This document shows positions 30,946 to 41,658 of a stretch of DNA of 60,000 nt, piece after piece. This DNA is from Cryptomeria japonica. Its lineage: Eukaryota; Streptophyta; Pinopsida; Cupressales; Cupressaceae. The position numbers and the translations under genes are program-made. The DNA lies in the NCBI RefSeq assembly GCF_030272615.1, contig NC_081408.1, positions 767,163,330-767,223,329 of the forward strand, given 5' to 3'. Positions within the stretch are counted from its first letter, which is position 1. The number at the start of each line of letters is the position of its first letter. Below the pieces are notes generated by a model that saw only the letters and a program-made list of their open reading frames with translations, was not told the origin of the DNA and made no database searches.

Positions 30946-31995
30946 ATGAACTCTCACCACCTGAGCCTATACTAGTACTAGTGACTGTAATCGAGCTTTG
31001 TTGCCCTTGACTCGGTTGAGCTATCCTTGGAGCTTCTATTGACTGCTCACTCTGATGCTCTGCTGGCAAATCTCTAAACCTCCTAAATACCTTGTCCTCC
31101 AGGAACTTGACATCCTGCCTGACTATAATCCTCTTGGTCCTTGGAATAAATATCCGATATGCCTTTGAGGTTTCACTATACCCCACAAAGTACCCCCTCT
31201 CTACAGTCTGATCTAACTTGGTATGTGTATCGCTTTGAATATGACAATATGCCAAACTCCCAAATATCCTGAAGTGACTGAGATTTGGCTTCTTTCCTGT
31301 AAAAGCTTCCTCTGGTGTCATCTTCCCTAGTGTCTTATGTGGAACCTTGTATACTATCATACTACATGCTTCTACCCATAAGTAGCGGGGCAAGTCTTGA
31401 TCATGTAGCATAGCCCTTGCTACCTCCAATATGGACTAATTCTTCCCCTCAGCAACCCCATTCTGTTGTCAGTTATAAGGAATAGTCCACTCCCTCTTGA
31501 TTCCTTCCCTAGTACAGAACTTTTGGAATTCATTCCCTTTGTACTCACCTCCATTGTCTGACCAAAGAAACTTTATCTTCCTTCCTATCGAGTTCTCCAC
31601 AAGAGCCTTGAACTCTTGGAAGTGAGTGAAACCTCATCCTTGGTCTTCAAGAAGTATATCCAGGTCTTCCTGGAGAAATCATCAATAAAAGTAACATAGT
31701 ACTCATATCCTCTAAGAGACTTCGTTGACATTGGCCCACATATATCTGAATGTACTAGATCAAGAACACCCTTAGATCGAGTATCACTCCTTGGAAAAGA
31801 TGCTTTTGCAAACTTTCCCAACACACATCCCTTACATCATCGTGCTCCATGCTCACCTCTGGAACACCTGTCACAATCTCATGAAGCAATTTAGGTGCTC
31901 CATGATGTATATGACCCATCCTCCTATGCCATAGTTCTCCAAGATCTCTAGGATTACTGCTGCTCATGAGTGCCTTAGGAGTATCAAACTGCAAC
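30946..31995 (-). pseudogene. Copia-2 integrase
   Basis: The zinc region LWHRRMGHIHHG (about 31915-31950) is followed by a frameshift near 31820. The catalytic core then reads VHSDICGPM, FIDDFSRKTWIYF, a second frameshift near 31630, SDNGGEYKGNEF and NGVAEGKN. D, D and E are present, although the residue after E is Gly where family members have Arg. The frame continues through MTPEEAFTGKKPNLSHFRIFG and a Ser/Gln-rich tail ending at a TAG. Confidence 0.9.
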
Positions 31996-33224
31996 CTATA
32001 AAGTCAACCACTCCTAGCTTGAATAGCTATCGATGATTTCCAATCCTTATGCTTGTTCAACACATGAGCCCCTCTAAAGAGTACATTGTAGCATTTATCC
32101 TAAAGGACAAATACGGAAATCAGATTCATAACTAAGCCTGGCACATGCAACACACCATGAAGGGAAATCAACTTTCCATTCTCCCTCTGAAACCGAATAG
32201 TCCCTTTCCCAACTGGGTTGAGTTTGGACAAGTTCTCCATAGAGATCTGGATTCTGGTGTTCTCCTCCTTGTAATTGGAGATATACTCTCTAACTCTTTT
32301 CATATGAAATGATGCCCCACTATCTATATACTAGACACTCTATGAGGTTGAGGTAAACATACAAGCTATGAGTGCAAACTCATCCTCCATTCTACTAGAG
32401 AGCTCATCTGCACTTGCTGAAGCTGCCATCTGCTTGTTCCCTTTCTGCTCATTCTTTTTCTTTTGTGGGCAATCGCTGACATAGTGGCCAAATTCGTGAC
32501 ATCTATAGCACTTGATCTTAGACAAGTCCTTCTTCTTCTCACTTTGTGGATTTAATCGTTTGCTAGACCCCTTCTTTGTTTTCCATTTTCCTGCTAGGGC
32601 AACGTTTTCTTGGTCCATCTCACCTTTTTGACTCTTACTGCTGGATCCACTAACAAGGCTTAGTCTAAGCTCCTCCTGAGTGAAATCACTCCAAAGTTGA
32701 TCCCAACTTGGTAAGGTGTCTCGTCCATTAATAACTTGAACAAAGACATCCCACTACTTAGAAAAACCATTTAGGGCTATCCGTACTAGCTCATCATCAC
32801 CTGGTTTATCTCCAATAGCTACTAACTCATCCTTGACAAGTCTAAGCCTGGTGAGGTAAATTGTCAGGTCTTCTCCCTTGTTCATCCGAGTATTCCTCAA
32901 CTTTTCTCTGAGAATCAGCTTCCGGTTAGTCGTTCCATTCTAGTATAAATTCAGCATGGTGTCCCACATTGCCTTCACTCTATCCAAATCTGTGATATGC
33001 GGAACTATATGATCCTTAACACCACCAAGGATTATCCTCTTCTCTTTGGCATCTTCCTTCTTATATGTTGCAAGAAGTATTGGATCTATAGGTACAGTCA
33101 CAATAGTGGTAACATATTCCTTGATAGCATTCTCTTCTAGCAATAAAGAAATTTTAGCTTTCGAGACACCAAAATTTGAGGCTCCATCTAATCTATCCTG
33201 GTCTCTTAAACCTGCTAAGGCCAT
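31996..33224 (-). pseudogene. Copia-2 gag and protease
   Basis: Starts with the ATG at 33222-33224 (MALAGLRDQDRLDGASNFGV). The gag core includes KDHIVPHI and MWDTMLNLY, followed by a TAG. The zinc knuckle is CYRCHEFGHYVSDC (about 32470-32515). The protease site IDSGASFHM is intact, but two stops (at expected Gln and Trp) immediately precede it. A GAG-pre-integrase part follows. Confidence 0.9.
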
Positions 33225-33323
33225 CTCAAGGGATAAAAGAAATAATAATTTTAAAGAGGTCAAACTAGGTTTTATAAACCCTTGATTTTCTTTCCTTTGC
33301 CTAGGATAAACGTTTTCTACTTA

Positions 33324-33335
33324 GCTCTGATACCA
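33324..33335 (-). other. Copia-2 primer binding site
   Basis: The minus strand reads TGGTATCAGAGC, an exact initiator tRNA-Met type PBS, abutting the 5' LTR. Confidence 0.95.
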
Positions 33336-33974
33336 TGTGAAAATTCTGTTGTAGTTACTAATTATTAATCTCCTATCTCATAAAGATTATTTAATTGAGA
33401 AATACTAAAAAAATAACACAGCTGCAACTTCACAAATAAAAACACGAGGAAATAAATATGCAACATAGTGACACAATATTTTCGGACAATTGTCTCTTGA
33501 AAAACCCCAAAGGGAAAACTAGTACTACAGATGAGGAATATTTATTAACTATAGCAAATCAAGAGATACAAACATTGCCTACCTCTTACTGGCAGAGCTT
33601 TGACGACCTCCCAATTTCTCTTGCTAAGATTCCACTCCACTACTATCCCAATGCTATCACTACGCCCTTGCTAACACTGCAAGACCACTTACTAACACTA
33701 CAAGTTTCTCCACAAACTTCATATGCTCCAAATGACCCTTGACCCATTTTTATACTATTCTCATTAGAAAACCAACGACCAAGATTAATTCTGAATCAAC
33801 GGCTGAGATTAATAACAACTAAACAATCCTAACAAAATTGGTTTCTAGAAGTTTCTAAAAGAGATCAAATAATTAACAAATAATTGTCCCTATCTAACAA
33901 AATTTGTTTATCAAACAATTATTTACTAATTATTACATGTGGAGAACCAGTTGTCCTAGCTAACCAAACTAACA
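33336..33974 (-). repeat. Copia-2 5' LTR
   Basis: 639 bp, TGTGAAAATTCTG to CCAAACTAACA on the plus strand. It is the reverse-complement relative of the Copia-3 LTR (whose reverse complement begins TGTGAAAAATCT). A TATA-like TATAAAAA lies on the minus strand at 33747-33754. Confidence 0.92.
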
Positions 33975-34100
33975 GAAGCTTCTCAAATATGTATTATATG
34001 GCTTGCTATAGTAGCTAAGACCATTACATAGAATAAATTCATTACAGTGCTTGATAGTAGGTGCCAAAAACTTCTCTGCTTCAACTTTTTCGCTCCTAAG
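33975..34100 (+). repeat. Old dispersed repeat, copy 2, left part (with Copia-3 TSD)
   Basis: This 126-bp spacer between two head-to-head copia elements carries TATATGGCTTGCTATAGTAG, matching words in 18045-18110. The repeat resumes after Copia-3 at 39491. Its last five bases CTAAG (34096-34100) are the Copia-3 TSD. Confidence 0.55.
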
Positions 34101-34736
34101 TGTTAGTTTGTTAGTTTGGTAGCTTGGATAGCTGTTTGTCCATTTGCTAAATAATTAGTAAATAATTGTTTGCTAACAAATGTAGTTAGAGTTCAAACAA
34201 TTTTTATTAATTATTTGACTCTTTTTAGGAACTTCTAGCAACCAATTTGGTTAGGGTTGTTTAGTTGTTTATAATCTCAGCCGTTGATTGAGAATTAATC
34301 TTGGCCATTGGTTTTTTAATGAGAGTAGTATATAAGGGGGTTAGGGGGCATTTGGAAAACAATGAATTGTGTGAAGAACTTGCAGTGTTAGCAAGTAGTC
34401 TTACAGTGTTAGCAAGGGCGCAGTGATAGCATTGGGATAGTAGCGGGGTGGAATATCAATAGGAGGATTAGGAGATCATCGAAGCTTTGCCAATAAGAGG
34501 CAAGCAGTATTTGTATCTCTTAATTTACTGAAGTTTTTATATAGTTCTCATCCGCAGTACTGGTTTTCCCTTCGAGGTTTTCCTAGGGACAATTGTCTGA
34601 AAATATTGTGTTCATTGTGTTGCACATTTATATGAGTTTGCGAAATTGCAGTTGTTTTATTTTCCAATATTTGTTGCCCAAATAATCTATCAAAGATAGG
34701 AGGATAATAATCAGTAATTGTAATAGATTTTTCACA
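34101..34736 (+). repeat. Copia-3 5' LTR
   Basis: 636 bp, TGTTAGTTTGTTAGTTTGG to TTTTTCACA. A TATA box TATATAAG lies at 34329-34336 followed by a G-rich stretch. Confidence 0.95.
34329..34336 (+). promoter_or_regulatory. TATA box in Copia-3 5' LTR
   Basis: TATATAAG, about 230 bp into the LTR. The equivalent sequence is conserved in the 3' LTR (near 39127), and a variant occurs in the Copia-2 LTR. Confidence 0.65.
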
Positions 34737-34748
34737 TGATATCAGAGC
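34737..34748 (+). other. Copia-3 primer binding site
   Basis: TGATATCAGAGC differs from the standard TGGTATCAGAGC by one G-to-A change. It abuts the 5' LTR. Confidence 0.92.
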
Positions 34749-34850
34749 CAAGTTAAGGGTTGAAGAGATTTACCCTTGGCGAAGGAAACTGAGGGTTTAT
34801 AAAACCTAAATTTAACCTCTTTAGAATTTTTATTTGCTTTAACCTTTGAG

Positions 34851-36180
34851 ATGGCCTCAGTTGGTTTAAGAGATAAGGATAGATTGGATGGAGCCTCTAA
34901 TTTTGGTGTCCAGAAAGCCAGAATTTATTTATTGCTAGAAGAGAATGGTATCAAATAATATGTTACCACTGTTGTGACTATCCCTATAGATACAACATAG
35001 CTTGCAGCATACAAGAAGGATGATTCCAAGGCGAGGAGGCTAATCCTTGATGGTGTCAAAGACCATATAGTTCCACATATTGCAGAGTTAGATACTACAA
35101 AGAAGATGTGGGATGCCATTCTGAATCTGTACCAGAATGCTACCACTAATCGAAAGTTGATTCTTAGAGAAAAGTTGAGGAATACCTAAATGAATAAGGG
35201 AGAAGACATGATGAGTTACCTCACCAGACTCAAACTTGTCAAGGATGAGTTAGCGGCTGTTGGAGATAAACCAAGTGATGATGAACTGGCAAGGATAGCC
35301 CTAAATGGGTTTTCTAAGCAATGGGATGTCTTTGTTCAAGTTGTTAATGGATGAGACACCTTACCAAGTTGGGATCGACTTTGGAGTGACTTCACTCAGG
35401 AGGAGTTTAGACTAAGCCTTCTCAATGGAGCCAATGATAAGAGTCAAAAAAGTGAGGTAGAACAGGAGAACGTTGCCCTAGCGGGTAAAGTAAAAGCAAA
35501 GAAGGGGCTCAGCAAAGGATCAAATCCACAAGGTGAGAAGAAGAAGAAAGACTTGTTGAAGATCAAGTGCTATGGCTGTCACGAGTTTGGCCACTATGTC
35601 AACGATTGCCCAGAATGGAAGAAGAATGACAAGAAAGGCAAGAAGCAAGTTGCAGCTTCAACAAGTGGAGATGAGCTCTCGAATAGAATGGAAGATGAGT
35701 TTGCACTAATCGCGTGTATGGTTAGCTCAACCTCACAGAGTGTTTGGTACATAGATAGTAGGGCATCATTTCATATGACAGGAGTTAGAGGATACTTCTC
35801 CAATTATAAGGAGGAGAGCACCAGAATCCAGATCTCTATGGGAAACATGTCCAAACTCAACTCAGTTGGGAAAGGGACTATTTAGTTTCAGAGGGAGAAT
35901 GGTAAGATGATTCCTCTTCATTATGTGTTGCATGTTCCAAGCTTAGGGATGAATTTGATTTCTATATCTGTCCTTCAGGACAAAGGGTACATTGTACTCT
36001 TTAGAGGGGCACATGTATTGATTAAGCATAAGGATTGGAAATCACCCATAGCTATTGGAGTTAGGAGCGGTCGGCTTTATAGGCTACAGTTTGATATTTC
36101 TAAGGCACTCATGAGTAGTAACAATCTTAGAGATCGAGGAGAGCTATGGCATAGGAGAATGGGTCATCTACATCATGGAT
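34851..36180 (+). pseudogene. Copia-3 gag and protease
   Basis: Starts at ATG 34851 (MASVGLRDKDRLDGASNFGV). Stops replace Glu, Gln and Arg codons near 34958, 34999, 35188 and 35353. The frame is then open through a Lys-rich linker and the zinc knuckle CYGCHEFGHYVNDC (about 35567-35608). The protease site reads IDSRASFHM instead of IDSGASFHM, so the conserved Gly next to the catalytic Asp-Ser is Arg. The GAG-pre-integrase region ends LWHRRMGHLHHG at a TAA (36180). Confidence 0.92.
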
Positions 36181-37275
36181 AACTTAATTTGCTTCATGAG
36201 ACAGTGACAGGTGTTCCATAGGCGAGCACAAAGCATGATGATGTATGTAAGGGATGTGTGTTGGGGAAGTTTGTGAAAGCAACTTTTCCAAGGAGTGACA
36301 CTAGATCCAAGGCAGTTCTTGATCTAGTACATTCAGATGTATGTGGACCAATATCGACGAAATCTCTTAGAGGGTATGAGTACTTTGTTACTTTTGTTGA
36401 TGATTTCTCCAGGAAGACTTGGATATACTTCTTGAAGACCAAGGTTGAAGTTTTCAGTTGCTTCCAAGAGTTCAAAGCTCTTGTGGAGAATTCAATAGGA
36501 AAGAAGATAAAGGTTCTTCGGTCAGACAATGGAGGCGAGTATAAAGGCAATGAGTTCTAGGAGTTCTATACCAGAGAAGGAATCAAGAGAGAGTGGACTA
36601 TTCCTTACAATCTGCAATAGAATGGAGTAGCTGAGAGGAAGAATCGGTCTATATCAGAGGCAACAAGGGCTATGTTGCATGACCAGGATATGCCTCGTTA
36701 TCTGTGGGCAAAGGCTTGTAGTACAATAGTATACATACAGAATAGGGTTCCACATAAGGTGCTAGGGAAGATGACACCAGAGGAAGCATTCAATGGGCAG
36801 AAGCCAGATGTTGGTCACTTCAGGATCTTTGGGAGTTTGGCATATTGTCATTTTCTAAAGGATACACGTACCAAGTTAGATCGGACTGTAGAAAGAGGGT
36901 ACTTTGTGGGGTACAGTGAAACCTCAAAGGCATGTCGGATATTCATTCCAGGGACTAGGCAGATTATTGTTCGATGTGATGTCAAGTTAATGGAGGACAA
37001 GGCATTTAGAAGGTCTAGAGATTTGCCAACAGATGATCAGAGTAAGCAGCCAACACAAGCTCCAAGAGTCACTCAACCGAATCAAGGTCAACAAAGCTCT
37101 AGTATAGTTACTAGTACAAGCATAGGCTCAGGAGGTGAGAGTTCTCAGAGTATGGAGCAACAGGTGCAAAAAGAGATGCATCAAGAAGACATGGAGGTTG
37201 ATATTTCATCTTCTACAGTTGGCAGCAACAACCATGAGTTCAGCAGACACAAAGAAACACTCAGGAGTTAGTGGG
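36181..37275 (+). pseudogene. Copia-3 integrase
   Basis: CKGCVLGKF completes the zinc motif begun in the gag frame. The catalytic residues are present: VHSDVCGPI, RSDNGGEY and the E of NGVAERKNRS. TAG stops interrupt after KGNEF and after YNLQ. The frame continues through IQNRVPHKVLGKMTPEEAF and VERGYFVGYSETSKA into a Ser/Gln-rich linker, then a one-base shift before VGTPRRSS. Confidence 0.92.
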
Positions 37276-38815
37276 TACTCCTAGGAGGAGTAGTAAACAA
37301 CAAAAACAACCAGCCAAGTTTGATGACTATGTTGCATTAGTTAGTCAGTTGGTAGATAGTGAACCTTCTAGCTATCAAGAGGCTGCACAACATCAACTGT
37401 GGCAAGATGCTATGGTTGAGGAGTATACTTCAATTATGCAGAATGATGTTTGGGAGGTAGTTCCTAGACCAATAGATAGAGTTGTGGTTGGATCACGTTG
37501 GATCTATAAGATCAAGCACGGTGCAGATGGTAGCATCAAGAAATACAAGGCAAGGTTTGTGGCAAAAGGGTTCTCTCAGAAGGAGGGAATAGACTATGAG
37601 GAGACATTTGCTCCAGTTGCCAGGTATACTTCTATACGAGTTGTAATCTCAATTTCAGCACAAATGAGATGGCAAATCCATCAAATGGATGTCAAGACAA
37701 CATTCCTCAATGTTGAGTTGAAAGAGGAGGTATAGATAGAAAAATCAGAAGGCTTTGTAGCACACATCAAAGAGACCCATGTGTGTAGATTAAAAGAGAG
37801 ATTTGTACAAACTCAAGCAAGCTCCCAGAGCGTGGTATGAACACATTGATAGTTACTTGCAAGAAATGGGTTTTGTGAAGAGTGAGGCGGATGCTAATCT
37901 CTACTACTTGGTGGTTGGGGGTGAGATTCTCATTCTTGTTCTATATGTGGATGACTTGTTTCTAACAGGTTCACTAGGGCTCATAGAAGAGTGCAAGAGT
38001 GACCTTGTAGCAGAGTTCGAGATGAAGGATTCCGAACTTATGCACTACTTTCTAGGCATGGAGGTATGGCAGACAAATGGAGAGATTTTCCTTGGACAAG
38101 GGAAATATTGCATTGAAATCTTGAAAAGGTTTAGGATGGAAGATTGCAAAGCCATGTCTACACCTATGATCACGAATTGGAGGAAGGTAGATACATCTAA
38201 GGAGAAGGATGTAGATCTCACATTATTCAGGCAGTTGATTGGTTCTCTCATGTATTTGGTCAACACTAGGCCAGATATAGCTTTTGCAGATAACTCTCTT
38301 AGTCAGTTCATAGTTGAGCCAAAGGGAGTGCATTGGACAATGGCAAAGCATGTGTTGCGTTATTTGCGAGGTACAATTGAGTATGGGATTCGATATGGTC
38401 GAGGTGAAGGAATCAGGTTAATGGGCTATACTGATGCAGATTGGGTAGGCAGTACAATAGACAAGATGAGCACTTTAGGGTGTTGTTTCCATCTAGGATC
38501 AGGAGTTGTCTCTTGGTTCATTAGGAAGCAGAAGTCTGTGGCTCTGAGTTCTACAAAGTCAGAATATAGAGCAGCTAGCATGGCGACATGTGAAGCTATA
38601 TGGCTTTGGAAGTTGCTAGTAGCCTTGTTTGGTTAGAAGGTGGAGACTACAGTGATACACTGCAACAATCAGAGTTGCATTAAGTTGACTGAGAATCTGG
38701 TGTTTCATGATAGGTCAAAACATATAGACATCAGGCATAACTTCATTAGAGATTGTGTACAGCATGGAGTTGTTTAGCTACAGTTTATACCTACAGATCA
38801 GCAGGTAACATTCTG
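37271..38815 (+). pseudogene. Copia-3 reverse transcriptase and RNase H
   Basis: RT motifs: [23 protein letters not shown] and [11 protein letters not shown], then a TAG at the usual Tyr of EEVYIEQ (about 37733). After a frameshift near 37800 come LYKLKQAPRAWYE and the catalytic LVLYVDDLFLTG (about 37941). The connection (TRPDIAFADNSLSQF) and RNase H (GYTDADWVGSTIDKMST, ALSSTKSEYR, then a TAG at Gln, [21 protein letters not shown]) follow. HCNNQ replaces the usual HCDNQ, so one RNase H acidic residue is lost. Confidence 0.92.
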
Positions 38816-38889
38816 ACAAAGGCATTGGGGAAGGCAAAATTCATCTTCTTCAGAGAGAAGTTGGGCGTCATGCAGAACAACTTCCTCAC

Positions 38890-38899
38890 TAAGAGGGAG
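38890..38899 (+). other. Copia-3 polypurine tract
   Basis: TAAGAGGGAG immediately precedes the TGTTAG of the 3' LTR. Confidence 0.85.
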
Positions 38900-39485
38900 T
38901 GTTAGTTTGTTAGTTTGGTAGCTTGGACAGTTGTTTGTCCATTTGCTAAATAATTAGTAAATAATTGTTTGCTAACAAATGTAGTTAGAGTTCAAACATT
39001 TTTTATTAATTATTTGACTCTTTTTAGAAACTTCTAGCAACCAATTTGGTTAGGGTTGTTTAGTTATTTTTTATCTCATCCGTTGATTGAGAATTAATCT
39101 CGGTCGTTGGTTTTCCAATGCAGGTAGTATATAAGGGGGTTAGGGGGCATTTGGAAAACAATGAATTGTGTGAAGAACTTGCAGTGTTAGCAAGTAGTCT
39201 TGCAGTGTTAGCAAGGGTGCAATGATAGCGTTGGGATAGTAGCGGGGTGGAATAAAGTATTTGTATCTCTTAATTTGCTAAAGTTTTAATATAGTTCTCA
39301 TCCGTAGTATTGTTTTCCCTTCGGGGTTTTTTTAGGGACAATTGCCTGAAAATATTGTGTTCATTGTGTTGCGCATTTATATGAGTTTGTAAAATTGTAG
39401 TTGTGTTATTTTCCAATATTTGTTGCTCAAATAATTTATCAAAGATAGGAGGATAATAATCAGTAATTGTAATAGATTTTTCACA
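38900..39485 (+). repeat. Copia-3 3' LTR
   Basis: 586 bp. It matches the 5' LTR but lacks the segment containing ATCAATAGGAGGATTAGG, and is followed by the TSD CTAAG. Confidence 0.95.
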
Positions 39486-39490
39486 CTAAG

Positions 39491-39900
39491 CAGAAGTTTT
39501 TTTACTCTCTACTGTTTCATAGGTTTTTAGTCTTACGATTTTCTCACAATATAGAAAATAGTTTCGTCGTCCTCATTTTTCTTTTCATTACACAAGACCT
39601 TGGAAGCAACATACACGAGCTTCATATCTACAACACAGTTCAGGTGAGTTCACTTCTCTTTCATTATGTTTCCACTCTTCATTTATATTTTTCCTTCATT
39701 CAAAACTCTTTGTTTTTTATTTCTGTTTTCCTTGCTCTTAGAATTGCCAAAACTCTTGATTTTCTGCGTCTTCTGTACCTACATTGTCAATTATTATGTT
39801 TACATTGTAATGCAACAAATTGTTCTTAACGTGTTTTCTCGACCTTTCAAATCAATTCCCCAAGCCATCTGCGGGCTCTTTAACGTTTGTGTGTAGACCA
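39491..39900 (+). repeat. Old dispersed repeat, copy 2, right part
   Basis: Continues copy 2 after the Copia-3 insertion. It shares CATTACACAAGACCTTGG, AACTCTTTGTTTTTTATTTC and TTCCTTGCTCTTAGAATTGCC with 18160-18300. A donor-like CAGGTGAGT is at about 39637-39650. Two short overlapping open frames here resemble no family. Confidence 0.55.
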
Positions 39901-40320
39901 TTTCAAGTAAGCCCCTATGCAGGAAATGATACTCCTTCATCTGGCATGCCCTCAATATGCGAGTGTATTGGAGATTTGCATAGGGTTAACCATTGAGTAC
40001 TAAAAGATTAACTTCTTAATGACGGTAACAAGAATAAAAATGGTGAACATATAAAACCCAAATGTTTTCCAGCATGGTGTCTATGTAACTTCAATTATTT
40101 CATTTAATGTGACATAAGGAAATACACTATCAGCCCAGAGGATAGGAAGAGAACAGCCAACTAAATATTGTAAGGACACAATACCCCATTTAATAATGTT
40201 ACCATCAACCACCTCTGATCCAGGAGGATATGCTCTTATCAAAAATTTAATTCCAAATGCTATGTGTCAAAGCAAAAAAATGGCATCCGCCAGATGATAT
40301 TTGGCGTCTTTGTTAAAATA
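39901..40320. other. Spacer, no gene recognised
   Basis: Moderately AT-rich with only short frames. I see no terminal repeat, domain or RNA structure that I can support. Confidence 0.5.
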
Positions 40321-40327
40321 TAGATTG

Positions 40328-40405
40328 ATGGATTTGAACCCCCCAACCTCTCTTTTCCGCATTTCACTCTTAGCCAATGCACCACGTGATGCCCTCTAGA
40401 CTAAA
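40328..40405 (-). other. tRNA-like / SINE-head-like segment
   Basis: On the minus strand a box A-like TGGCTAAGAGTG (40365-40376) is followed 24 nt later by a box B-like GGTTCAAATC (40331-40340), the internal promoter arrangement of tRNA-derived sequences. An acceptor stem cannot be formed convincingly, so a functional tRNA is unlikely. A SINE head or decayed tRNA copy is possible. Confidence 0.35.
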
Positions 40406-40608
40406 ATAGGCGGTTGTTTTATGTAAAGAATATAAACCCCGATATGTGGGCAATGTGCTGTTCCAACCTCCAATGCCAATGTCCCACACTCTCCTCTCAA
40501 CCAATGCGATAGCGACGGTTTTGGTGGTGGTTTTGGCGGATATGGGTTTTATTCCATATCAAGGCAGTGGTTCGAAGATAAAGGGGTCAAGATAGCCCAA
40601 GCCATCTC

Positions 40609-40611
<3 letters not shown>

Positions 40612-40686
<75 letters not shown>
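40612..40686. repeat. (TA)n microsatellite, about 75 bp
   Basis: Uninterrupted alternating T and A from 40612 to 40686, about 37 units. It lies just before the LTR at 40729. Confidence 0.98.
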
Positions 40687-40688
<2 letters not shown>

Positions 40689-40728
40689 AAACAAACAAAC
40701 CCCATCGTAGTAAATATGAACCATGAAA

Positions 40729-41509
40729 TGTAAGGCTCAAAATTATAAGAGCCGCGTTAGATTTATTCTTAGAGAGATTAAAAGGATTTTAATATTATAT
40801 TAAGGAGATTTAATGTTGTAATTTGGAGATATGGGGATATTGTAAAATATTATTGTTAATCTCATTTTAGCATGTAAAATAGTATTCAAGGGGGTGGTTT
40901 TTCTAATGGAGAATATGGGAGAATATCGGGTAAATTTGGAGAAGAGAGTTGTGGAGAGAATTTTCTCTTGTGAAGAGAATTAGTGAGAGTATTCTCTCTA
41001 CTTGTAAAGAATTTTTGAAAAGAATTCTTATAGAGGGAATAGGGAATTTTTTATGTAATAGTGCTTTGATTCTATAGCAAAACCTTTAGGCAAAGTTGTT
41101 TTCCTACTCTTTGTAAATTAGCCTTGTGGCTTTGAGAGCCTTTATGTGAGGTGATTTGAGTGAGGAATTTTGTATCACGACTTTGTGGACAAGCTACAAA
41201 AAATTGTGAAGTAGCTCCCAAGATGCTCTTTTTAGAGATTGTACTACATTTGGAGCATTGTTAATAGATTGGTCACTTCGGTGAGATAGATCCGGAGATG
41301 TAGTCTACTCAAACGAACTCTGTAATCAATCTTATGTCCTCTCCTCCCTCTTTGCTTACTATGATAATTCTTTCTCTTTATTGTTCTTGTTGCTCCATTA
41401 TTTAATGTCTTTTTATGAACTTTAAATTAAGTTTAGGGCATTGGATTTTGTTTACATTCATGAGCATTCACTTAAGAAATTAACATCATATAGATTCAAC
41501 ATCATATCA
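40729..41509 (+). repeat. 5' LTR of G-patch element
   Basis: Begins TGTAAGGCTCAAAATT, ends AACATCATATCA and abuts the PBS. Several AGAGAATTTTCTC-like inverted words occur at 40940-41050. There is no partner copy in the window, so limits rest on the TG/CA ends and the PBS. Confidence 0.6.
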
Positions 41510-41512
41510 AGC

Positions 41513-41524
41513 GGTATCAGAGCC
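41513..41524 (+). other. Primer binding site of G-patch element
   Basis: GGTATCAGAGCC matches the initiator tRNA-Met PBS from its second base, three bases after the LTR. Confidence 0.8.
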
Positions 41525-41658
41525 AGTTTGGCAAGTTTTGTAGAAGTGAATTTTAGTTAGTTTGTCGGTTTAAACAGTTTGTCAGTTTGACAATTTGATG
41601 GTTTTAAGTGTCACTATGCAAGCTTGACAGGTGAACATTTTGGAGTTTTGCAACAAAG

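Larger units (their letters stand above)
28742..33974 (-). mobile_element. Ty1/copia element (Copia-2)
   Basis: A minus-strand element of the same family as Copia-3. It has a 5' LTR at 33336-33974, a PBS TGGTATCAGAGC, gag-pol at about 29205-33224, a PPT and a 3' LTR truncated at its left end (28742-29191). Because the left LTR has lost about 115 bp plus an internal segment, no TSD can be verified. The element has many stops and several frameshifts. Confidence 0.93.
34101..39485 (+). mobile_element. Ty1/copia element (Copia-3), complete in outline
   Basis: 5,385 bp, plus strand. It has LTRs at 34101-34736 and 38900-39485, a near-standard PBS, a PPT, one gag-pol frame from 34851 to about 38815, and a perfect 5-bp TSD (CTAAG at 34096-34100 and 39486-39490). 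The 3' LTR lacks about 50 bp present in the 5' LTR. The coding frame contains at least ten stops and two frameshifts. Confidence 0.97.

Noticed and set aside
40555-40575. GGTTCGAAGAT near the (TA)n tract as a second tRNA B box
   Set aside because: No box A at suitable distance on the same strand.
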